A DNA stretch of 6,125 nucleotides from Balneolaceae bacterium (lineage in GTDB: Bacteria; Bacteroidota; Rhodothermia; Balneolales; Balneolaceae): assembly GCA_007127395.1 (NCBI GenBank), contig SKZL01000018.1, positions 1 to 6,125 of the forward strand. The letters are read 5' to 3'. Numbering within the stretch: the first letter of the stretch is position 1; each line of letters opens with the position of its first letter. The notes below the pieces were generated by a model. That model was not told the DNA's origin. It made no database searches and was given only the letters and a program-made list of their open reading frames with translations. Made by a program: the position numbers and the translations under genes. Shown here in pieces: positions 1 to 5,125 of this stretch.

Positions 1-18
1 AAATCTTTATACTGTGCC

Positions 19-1569
19 ATGGAACTGAATGAAAAAGAGAAAAATCTACTCAAACTCAGGGATCAAGGAAGAATAGGCGGGGGTAAGGAGCGTATTGATA
101 AGCAGCATGAAAAGGGCAAGCTAACAGCAAGGGAGAGAATCGATCTGCTGGTAGATCCGGACTCCTTTGAGGAGATAGACGCTTTTGTGACACATCGAAG
201 CCAGGCTTTTGGGCTGGGTGATCAGAAAATTCCGGGTGATGGTGTGGTTACAGGTTTTGCCAAAATTCATGGCCGGCCCATCTATCTGTTCAGTCAGGAT
301 TTTACTGTTTTTGGAGGGTCACTATCAGAAACTCATGCGGCAAAAATATGTAAGATTATGGATCTGGCATTGAAAAATGGGGTTCCGGTGATCGGGTTGA
401 ATGATTCCGGCGGCGCCCGGATTCAAGAGGGTGTTGACTCCCTTGGTGGATATGCTGAGGTGTTCTGGAGAAACTCCATGGCATCAGGAGTGGTGCCGCA
501 GATATCTGCTGTAATGGGTCCATGTGCAGGGGGAGCTGTCTATAGTCCGGCGCTCACAGATTTTATCTATATGGTGAAAGGCAGCAGTTATATGTTTGTA
601 ACCGGCCCTAATGTGGTAAAAACTGTAACACATGAAGAGGTTACATCCGAAGAGCTGGGTGGAGCCTCAACACATGGATCAAAATCCGGAGTTGCCCATT
701 TTACCGTTGATAATGATGCTGAGTGTCTGCAGAGAATTCGGCAGCTGATTACTTACGTCCCTCAGAACTGTGAAGAAAAAGTACCGGGAGTGAAGCCGGT
801 TGATCCCGATAGTGCCAAAGCAGAAGCCCTGGATCGATTGGTGCCGCTGAACCCAAATAAACCGTATGACATTAAAGACGCCATAAAGGGTGTCATGGAT
901 AAAGATTCTTTCTACGAAGTACACGAAGAGTACGCAGACAACCTGGTTGTGGGTTTTGCGAGATTGGAAGGAAGATCGGTGGGTATCGTTGCAAACCAGC
1001 CGCTTTCACTGGCAGGAGTATTGGATATCGATGCATCGATCAAGGGAGCTCGTTTTGTGCGCTTTTGTGATGCCTTCAATATACCGCTTGTCGTTTTTGA
1101 GGATGTACCGGGATTTCTGCCCGGGACAGATCAGGAGTGGGGAGGTATCATCAAACATGGGGCAAAACTGCTTTATGCATTTTGTGAGGCAACTGTACCT
1201 AAGATGACGGTGATCACCAGAAAAGCATACGGCGGTGCCTATGATGTGATGAACTCCAAACATATTCGAGCTGATTACAATATCGCATGGCCAACAGCAG
1301 AAATCGCTGTTATGGGAACAAAGGGAGCCGTTGAGATAATTTTCCGAAGAGAGATCACTAAGGCGAAAGATCCGGAAGCAAAACAGGCAGAACTGGAGGC
1401 CAGCTACAGTGAGGCCTTTGCAAATCCATACAAAGCAGCAGCAAGAGGTTTTATAGATGATGTAGTTTTCCCCTCTGAAACCCGTAAAAAACTGATTCGG
1501 GCATTTGAACATTGTCAGAATAAGGTGGATTCGGTGCCAAAACGGAAACACGATAATCTGCCGCTTTGA
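19..1569 (+). CDS. pccB: Acyl-CoA carboxylase carboxyltransferase (beta) subunit, probably propionyl-CoA carboxylase
   Basis: This 516-aa cytoplasmic protein would transfer the carboxyl group from carboxybiotin to an acyl-CoA, most likely propionyl-CoA to give methylmalonyl-CoA. It has the two crotonase-like halves of the family. The N-terminal half carries SGGARIQEG (130-138) and [12 protein letters not shown] (167-178). The C-terminal half carries [15 protein letters not shown] (362-376) and [10 protein letters not shown] (402-411). These glycine-rich loops form the oxyanion holes and the CoA/biotin sites. Asp409, in AYDVM, appears to match the residue tied to propionyl-CoA preference in actinobacterial PccB. 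The ending KRKHDNLPL and the length are typical of full-length members. ATG 19 puts the family-like [15 protein letters not shown] segment at the usual distance from the N-terminus. The frame is open to the left edge and no Shine-Dalgarno sequence is visible, so an earlier start cannot be fully excluded. No biotin carboxylase or biotin-carrier gene is in the window. The related decarboxylase subunit MmdA is the main alternative. Confidence 0.9.
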   Translation: MELNEKEKNLLKLRDQGRIGGGKERIDKQHEKGKLTARERIDLLVDPDSFEEIDAFVTHRSQAFGLGDQKIPGDGVVTGFAKIHGRPIYLFSQDFTVFGGSLSETHAAKICKIMDLALKNGVPVIGLNDSGGARIQEGVDSLGGYAEVFWRNSMASGVVPQISAVMGPCAGGAVYSPALTDFIYMVKGSSYMFVTGPNVVKTVTHEEVTSEELGGASTHGSKSGVAHFTVDNDAECLQRIRQLITYVPQNCEEKVPGVKPVDPDSAKAEALDRLVPLNPNKPYDIKDAIKGVMDKDSFYEVHEEYADNLVVGFARLEGRSVGIVANQPLSLAGVLDIDASIKGARFVRFCDAFNIPLVVFEDVPGFLPGTDQEWGGIIKHGAKLLYAFCEATVPKMTVITRKAYGGAYDVMNSKHIRADYNIAWPTAEIAVMGTKGAVEIIFRREITKAKDPEAKQAELEASYSEAFANPYKAAARGFIDDVVFPSETRKKLIRAFEHCQNKVDSVPKRKHDNLPL

Positions 1570-1605
1570 CCCTCACTATCATGCAGAAAAAAGGGCCGTA
1601 ACAAT

Positions 1606-2043
1606 CTATCCGGGATAGTTTCCTGAGATGTAGTCGCGCAAGGAGTTAATCTCAAATTTCTGCTCGTCAATGACAGATTTAACAACATCACCAATCGAAA
1701 TAACACCGGTTAAAGAGTCACTGTCAACCACCGGAAGGTGCCTGATCTTCCGATCCGTCATGATTCTCATACAGGTGTTGATATCATCAGTGGATTTGAC
1801 CCGGTATACCTCTTTTGTCATAATCTCACTGACAGAGATGTCTTTTGAGCGTTTACCCATCAGGATCACCTTGTCTCTGTAATCTCTTTCTGATACAATT
1901 CCGGCAAGCTTTCCATCTGTCAAAACCAGGAGCGCACCTATGTTCAGTTCAGACATTTTTTTAATTGCATCATAAACAGATATATCAGGAGGGACGGAGT
2001 GGACTTCTTTTCCTTTTTTTTGGAGAACATCTTTTACTTTCAT
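1606..2043 (-). CDS. Two-CBS-domain protein (stand-alone CBS pair)
   Basis: This is a small soluble protein of 145 aa made almost entirely of a tandem CBS pair (Bateman module). Such modules usually bind adenine nucleotides such as AMP, ATP or SAM and act as energy or ligand sensors. CBS1 spans about residues 8-63, with the strand-turn GALLVLTDGKLAGIVSERDY. CBS2 spans about 73-130, with IRHLPVVDSDSLTGVISIGD. The short tail SLRDYISGNYPG is of a kind common in stand-alone CBS proteins of this sort. No catalytic, membrane or DNA-binding domain is attached, so the partner and ligand are unknown. It starts at ATG 2043 without a recognisable Shine-Dalgarno sequence. It converges with pccB across 36 bp and is divergent from rarA, so its promoter must lie in the palindrome-rich gap 2044-2194. 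A role in sensing energy status is inference from the fold only. Confidence 0.88.
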   Translation of the reverse strand: MKVKDVLQKKGKEVHSVPPDISVYDAIKKMSELNIGALLVLTDGKLAGIVSERDYRDKVILMGKRSKDISVSEIMTKEVYRVKSTDDINTCMRIMTDRKIRHLPVVDSDSLTGVISIGDVVKSVIDEQKFEINSLRDYISGNYPG

Positions 2044-2086
2044 AGCAAACTGATTAGGTTAACAGTTACTATCAATAACGTTTATT

Positions 2087-2117
2087 TGTTTAGAAAATCA
2101 AATAATTTTTCTAAACA
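2087..2117. repeat. Perfect inverted repeat, 11-bp arms, 9-bp spacer (CBS-proximal)
   Basis: The arms are TGTTTAGAAAA (2087-2097) and TTTTCTAAACA (2107-2117), exactly complementary around TCAAATAAT. The repeat lies 44 bp upstream of the CBS start codon on the minus strand. It could be an operator for a dimeric regulator of the CBS gene. It is not followed by a good T-run outside the arm on either strand, so a terminator role is less likely. Confidence 0.7.
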
Positions 2118-2136
2118 GGTGACTGAAACAGAACAA

Positions 2137-2167
2137 TTTACATGATATTGAGAATATATCATGTAAA
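2137..2167. repeat. Perfect inverted repeat, 12-bp arms, 7-bp spacer (rarA-proximal)
   Basis: The arms are TTTACATGATAT (2137-2148) and ATATCATGTAAA (2156-2167), exactly complementary around TGAGAAT. A 12-bp perfect arm is unlikely by chance in so short a gap, even in AT-rich DNA. The repeat covers the candidate -35 box and most of the -35/-10 spacer in front of rarA, which is a classic place for a repressor operator. The binding protein is unknown. Confidence 0.75.
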
Positions 2168-2175
2168 CGTACAAT
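2148..2175 (+). promoter_or_regulatory. Candidate rarA promoter
   Basis: TTGAGA (2148-2153) and TACAAT (2170-2175) are separated by 16 bp, and each matches five of six positions of the sigma-70 consensus. A transcript would start near 2182 and give a very short leader before ATG 2195. The element overlaps the inverted repeat at 2137-2167. The call rests on consensus matching only. Confidence 0.4.
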
Positions 2176-2194
2176 TTTAGAAGAAAATTTGTTC

Positions 2195-3553
2195 ATGAGC
2201 TTATTCGATGATCATAATGACCTGCCGGGGAAAACGCCGGACTCCTCAGAGCATCAGCCGTTGGCAACCCGGATGCGTCCAAGGTCTCTGGATGAATTTA
2301 AAGGGCAGAAACATCTGGTAGGAGAGGGTAAAATGCTCTATCGTATGATCCGGAGTGGTGTTATCGGATCATTGATATTTTATGGCCCTCCAAGCTCCGG
2401 AAAAACCACGCTGGCTCATGTCATATCACGCGAAATTGATGCGCGTTTTGAAATCATCAATGCGGTTTTAGATGGGTTAAAAGAGCTTAGAAATGTAGTT
2501 GCAAAGGCTGAGTATCAAAAGAAAGCAAATGGTAAAAAGACGATTCTTTTTGTTGACGAAATTCACCGATGGAACCGTGCCCAGCAAGATGCACTGCTAC
2601 CGCATCTGGAATCGGGAATTATCACACTTGTAGGTGCAACTACTGAGAATCCATTTTATTCATTAGTGAGCCCCTTGCTTTCAAGGTGCCAGTTGTTCGA
2701 ACTCAATCCACTGACCAGAGATGATGTAAGAGAGATGATCAATGATGCTTTGGCCGACTCCGCGCGAGGGTTGGGTTATATGAATATTGAATTGAAAGAA
2801 GATGCCAAAGAGCATTTCTCTGAGTATGCCGGCGGTGACATCCGGAATGCATTGAATGCTCTTGAAGTTGCTGCCCTTACGACCAATAAGAGTAAAAATG
2901 GAGCTGTAAAAATCACTCTTGATATTGCTAAAGAGTCGATACAAAAGCGAAATGTGAGATATGACGGGACCGGGGATGAGCACTATCACTATGCATCCGC
3001 ATTTATAAAATCGATGAGAGGATCAGACCCGGATGCTGCCTTGTACTGGATGAGTGCTATGCTGGAAGGAGGGGAAGATCCGGCTTTCATCTTCAGGAGA
3101 ATGCTCATTTTTTCATCTGAAGATATAGGAATGGCTGATCCTTATGCACTTACGGTTATAAATGGTTCTCATGAAGCGTTTACAAAAACTGGTATGCCGG
3201 AAGGCCTCTATTTTTTGGCTCATGCAGCCATCTTTCTGGCACTATCTCCGAAAAGCAATAGCACAGCGGCCATTTTTGAGACGATATCTGAGATCCAGAA
3301 GAGAGGAGTAAAAGAGGTGCCTGCCCACCTGAGAGATAAGACCGCCAATAAATTGGCAGCGCGTTATCTGGATAGTGCAAATGCATCAGATGATTACAAA
3401 TATCCTCATGAACATGAGCGGCACTGGGTATTTCAGCACTATTTGCCGGATGAATTGCAGGAGAAGAGATGGTTCAGAGGCGGATCAGAAGGCAGGGAGG
3501 CGACACTTCTAAAAAGATTGGAAGAGATTAAAAAAGGAAAAACGAAGAGGTAA
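2195..3553 (+). CDS. rarA: Replication-associated recombination protein A (RarA/MgsA), AAA+ ATPase
   Basis: This 452-aa cytoplasmic protein is a clamp-loader-like AAA+ ATPase of the RarA/Mgs1/WRNIP1 family. The family acts at stalled replication forks and gaps and works with SSB. The N-terminus has the family signature QPLATRMRP (21-29) and GQKHLVGEGK. Walker A is GPPSSGKT (64-71), Walker B is ILFVDE (117-122), sensor 1 is GATTENP (147-153), the arginine finger is R164 in LLSR, and sensor 2 is GGDIRNALN (213-221). The C-terminal lid and tetramerisation part is also typical: YDGTGDEHYHYASAFIKS, RRMLIFSSEDIG, and the PAHLRD region near 376. Length is close to E. coli RarA (447 aa). Two positions differ from the common form: SS where GT is usual in Walker A, and HRWN where HRFN is usual after Walker B. 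ATG 2195, with an AGAAG about 10 bp upstream, is preferred over the in-frame TTG at 2189. It is transcribed alone. Confidence 0.95.
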   Translation: MSLFDDHNDLPGKTPDSSEHQPLATRMRPRSLDEFKGQKHLVGEGKMLYRMIRSGVIGSLIFYGPPSSGKTTLAHVISREIDARFEIINAVLDGLKELRNVVAKAEYQKKANGKKTILFVDEIHRWNRAQQDALLPHLESGIITLVGATTENPFYSLVSPLLSRCQLFELNPLTRDDVREMINDALADSARGLGYMNIELKEDAKEHFSEYAGGDIRNALNALEVAALTTNKSKNGAVKITLDIAKESIQKRNVRYDGTGDEHYHYASAFIKSMRGSDPDAALYWMSAMLEGGEDPAFIFRRMLIFSSEDIGMADPYALTVINGSHEAFTKTGMPEGLYFLAHAAIFLALSPKSNSTAAIFETISEIQKRGVKEVPAHLRDKTANKLAARYLDSANASDDYKYPHEHERHWVFQHYLPDELQEKRWFRGGSEGREATLLKRLEEIKKGKTKR

Positions 3554-3561
3554 ACAAGCGT

Positions 3562-3600
3562 AGGAAAAAAGAATCGCCCGGAAGGTTCAATTCCGGGCGA
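3562..3600 (-). terminator. Intrinsic terminator, minus-strand polarity
   Basis: A perfect 10-bp GC-rich stem is formed by TCGCCCGGAA (3574-3583) and TTCCGGGCGA (3591-3600), with a 7-nt loop. Read on the minus strand it is followed directly by TTCTTTTTTCC, the standard terminator layout. On the plus strand no T-run follows the hairpin, so it would end rarA transcripts less well. It may still protect or define the rarA mRNA 3' end, since the rarA stop codon is only 20 bp before the stem. Confidence 0.65.
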
Positions 3601-3651
3601 CTGAGTATTGGAGCTATTGCTCGATGTCTACCATAACATGTTCTTTAAACT
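3562..3651 (-). ncRNA. Candidate small RNA of about 85-90 nt, antisense to the rarA 3' flank
   Basis: A promoter-like pair on the minus strand (3656-3686) and an intrinsic terminator (3562-3600) bracket about 85-90 nt. The predicted start is near 3651. Inside are a small hairpin GAGC-AATA-GCTC (3611-3622), the short palindrome AACATGTT (3635-3642), and a six-residue reading frame MVDIEQ (3614-3634) without an obvious ribosome binding site. It does not resemble tmRNA, the SRP RNA, 6S RNA or a tRNA. The transcript would stop a few bases beyond the rarA stop codon, so it could pair with the rarA mRNA tail. Both ends are predicted by eye. An alternative is that this is the surviving 3' end of a lost minus-strand gene. 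Confidence 0.35.
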
Positions 3652-3655
3652 CGTA

Positions 3656-3686
3656 CTAATATAGGCTTGTGGATATAAATAAGCAA
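3656..3686 (-). promoter_or_regulatory. Candidate promoter for the minus-strand small RNA
   Basis: On the minus strand TTGCTT (3686-3681) and TATATT (3663-3658) are separated by 17 bp. The -10 region read as TATATTAG also matches the Bacteroidota form TAnnTTTG at all but one fixed position, with TTG 20 bp upstream. The site faces the terminator at 3562-3600 with no protein gene between them. Confidence 0.4.
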
Positions 3687-3880
3687 AAAAATTAGGCAAA
3701 AATTTAATAAAACATTGAAAAATAAGTTAAATAGATTAAAAAAGCGCTTTTATTTAATTAATAAATTTCTTGATGTATTGATGTCACTTAAAAATTTTGT
3801 ATTAGTTTAGTTGAATGGAGCATTAATAAAATTTGTTTTATCGTCGGACTAAAAAAATAATCTTTAAAACAATAGATTTA

Positions 3881-4435
3881 ATGAAAATCAATATTCTATC
3901 AGCAACAGACAGGCCGGGATCAAACGCAATGAAAGTATCGCAGTACGCCGGAAAAAAATTGAAGGAGCGTGCTGAGGTTGAGATCATCTCTCTGCGAGAT
4001 TATCCTTTTCAGGATATCATTGGTGGGAGGTATGCCGACAACATCGATTCGGTTGATGAATTTAATGACAGATTTTTAGATGCAGATGGAATTCTTTTTG
4101 TAATTCCGGAGTATAATGGCGGTTTTCCCGGTGTTTTAAAGCTGTTTTACGATTACCTGCCATTTCCGAAAGCGTTGAAAGGAGTTCCGGTTAGTTTAAT
4201 CGGCGAGGCAGCCGGTGCATTTGGAGCTTTAAGGCCTGTGGAGCAGTTTTCGCAACTGCTTACCTACAGGAATGCCATAATCTTCCCTGAACAAATGGTG
4301 ATTCAACGAGTTAATGAATCGTTTGATATGGAGATGGGAATGAAAAATGAGAAACAGCAAAAATTTCTTGATGATCAGCTTGAGAAATTCCCGGAATTTG
4401 TCAAAAAACACTCGCCGGAGTTAGTTGATCTTTAG
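3881..4435 (+). CDS. NADPH-dependent FMN reductase-like flavoprotein
   Basis: This 184-aa cytoplasmic protein has the flavodoxin-like fold of the NADPH-dependent FMN reductase/quinone reductase family. The family uses NAD(P)H to reduce free or bound FMN, quinones, azo dyes or chromate. The N-terminal strand and phosphate loop ILSATDRPGSNAMK (5-18) is a variant of the usual GSxRxxS loop. The flavin signature PEYNGGFPGVLK (76-87) is canonical, and GEAAGAFGALRPVEQ (108-122) matches the conserved region near the flavin. The family's usual length is 175-200 aa. ATG 3881 is chosen because it places the first beta strand at residue 2. An in-frame TTG at 3833 would add 16 basic and hydrophobic residues unlike the family. 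No Shine-Dalgarno sequence is seen. The last 15 bp overlap the response regulator gene on the other strand. The physiological substrate cannot be told; a stress or redox role is inference. Confidence 0.9.
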   Translation: MKINILSATDRPGSNAMKVSQYAGKKLKERAEVEIISLRDYPFQDIIGGRYADNIDSVDEFNDRFLDADGILFVIPEYNGGFPGVLKLFYDYLPFPKALKGVPVSLIGEAAGAFGALRPVEQFSQLLTYRNAIIFPEQMVIQRVNESFDMEMGMKNEKQQKFLDDQLEKFPEFVKKHSPELVDL

Positions 4436-5125
4436 CATATAACCGACACCGTGGAGTGTTACCAGGTAGCGGGGATCGTCCGGATTTACCTCCACTTTTG
4501 CCCGAAGTTTTGAAATATGGACATCAACGGTTCTGGTATTGGTGCTATATTCATATCTCCACACTTTTTCAAGGAGGTCATCTCTGGAGATAGGCATATT
4601 GGCATTTTTTAGCAGATGCTCAATGATTTCTACCTCACGGGTCGATAGATCTTCAATGATATCATCAGGTTTGTAAACCTTCGCTTCATTCATGTCTATC
4701 TTAACCGGTCCAAGTTTCAGAATTTCAACAGGTCCGGATTTGGAATAAGCATTAGCGCGGCGCAATCTGGCAGTGATTCTGGCTAAAAGTTCTTTGACTC
4801 CAAAAGGTTTGGTGATATAGTCATCAGCGCCAATGTTTAAACCGGTTACTTTATCAATCTCCTGATCCCGTGCTGTCAGCATAATCACCGGAAAGGTATA
4901 TTTCAGAGATCGGATCTCCTCACATATCTCATATCCGTCCCTATTGGGAAGCATCAGGTCCAGTATCATCAGATCCGGCTCCGTCTCTTTGATTGCATCT
5001 ATAACCTCGGCACCATCAGAGATAACAGTTACGTTATAATTTTCTGCTTCCAGTGTGTCCCTGAGAGTAAAAACAAGGCTGGGTTCATCTTCAACAATCA
5101 GAATGTTCTTTTGATTTTCAGGCAT
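4421..5125 (-). CDS. OmpR/PhoB-family response regulator
   Basis: This 234-aa two-component transcription factor has a receiver domain (about 5-120) and a C-terminal winged-helix DNA-binding domain (about 135-234). All receiver residues are present: acidic pocket E12/D13, phosphoacceptor D56 in LDLMLP, T84 and K106 in TKPF. The effector domain has the OmpR-type features DLSTREVEIIEHL, the recognition-helix region TRTVDVHISKLRAK and the closing hairpin GVGYML. It is the partner of the histidine kinase just upstream. The kinase stop codon lies inside its first codons (ATGCCTGA, an 8-bp overlap), so translation is probably coupled. An AGAGG lies only 3 nt before the ATG, closer than ideal. Its promoter should be shared with the kinase beyond the right edge. 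Target genes cannot be inferred from the window. Confidence 0.96.
   Translation of the reverse strand: MPENQKNILIVEDEPSLVFTLRDTLEAENYNVTVISDGAEVIDAIKETEPDLMILDLMLPNRDGYEICEEIRSLKYTFPVIMLTARDQEIDKVTGLNIGADDYITKPFGVKELLARITARLRRANAYSKSGPVEILKLGPVKIDMNEAKVYKPDDIIEDLSTREVEIIEHLLKNANMPISRDDLLEKVWRYEYSTNTRTVDVHISKLRAKVEVNPDDPRYLVTLHGVGYMLKIN

Larger units (their letters stand above)
2044..2194. promoter_or_regulatory. Shared divergent regulatory region between the CBS gene and rarA
   Basis: This AT-rich stretch separates two divergent genes and must hold at least one promoter for each. It contains two perfect inverted repeats (2087-2117 and 2137-2167), listed separately. A promoter-like pair for rarA is visible, but no comparably good one for the CBS gene. 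No open reading frame here looks real. Confidence 0.6.
3554..3880. other. Non-coding gap between rarA and the FMN reductase gene
   Basis: No convincing protein gene lies in these 327 bp. The left third holds a strong hairpin and a minus-strand promoter-like element, described as a candidate small RNA. From about 3664 rightward it is very AT-rich. It contains the 12-bp palindrome AAAAGCGCTTTT (3740-3751) and the short direct repeat TTGATGT (3770-3776, 3778-3784). The flavoprotein promoter should lie here. The best guess is TAGTTTAG at 3803-3810 with a TTG at 3778-3780, but their spacing (22 bp) is long and I do not call it as a separate feature. Confidence 0.6.

Noticed and set aside
1006..1551. 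181-codon open frame on the minus strand inside pccB
   Set aside because: Cysteine- and serine-rich composition with no domain; it is the antisense shadow of a strongly conserved coding frame. Similar overlaps at 679-924 (-), 890-1207 (+), 1515-1706 (-), 1670-1882 (+), 2681-2989 (-), 3180-3386 (-), 4229-4411 (-) and 5748-5981 (+) were dropped for the same reason.
1606..1618. Palindrome CTATCCGGGATAG at the CBS gene end as a terminator
   Set aside because: The loop would be one to three bases with a short stem. The T-run on the plus side is three bases, and on the minus side it is about 14 bases away.
2189..2194. TTG start for rarA two codons earlier
   Set aside because: ATG 2195 has better spacing to the AGAAG and gives the usual MSLF-type N-terminus.
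3581..3600. GGTTCAATTCC resembling a tRNA T-loop
   Set aside because: The T-arm pairing does not work around that loop and no anticodon arm, D-arm or acceptor stem can be found nearby. The bases are explained by the 10-bp hairpin.
3614..3655. Minus-strand frame YEFKEHVMVDIEQ ending at a stop just before a terminator, like the C-terminus of a lost gene
   Set aside because: Only 13 codons between two stops, with no recognisable family. It may be chance, so it is mentioned only as an alternative to the small RNA reading.
3833..3880. Longer flavoprotein starting at TTG 3833
   Set aside because: The added residues FYRRTKKIIFKTIDL precede the first beta strand and have no counterpart in the family. 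Nothing suggests a signal peptide.
4407..4460. AACACTC / GAGTGTT inverted repeat around the convergent gene ends
   Set aside because: Seven-bp arms separated by 40 bp within coding sequence, with no T-run; consistent with chance.
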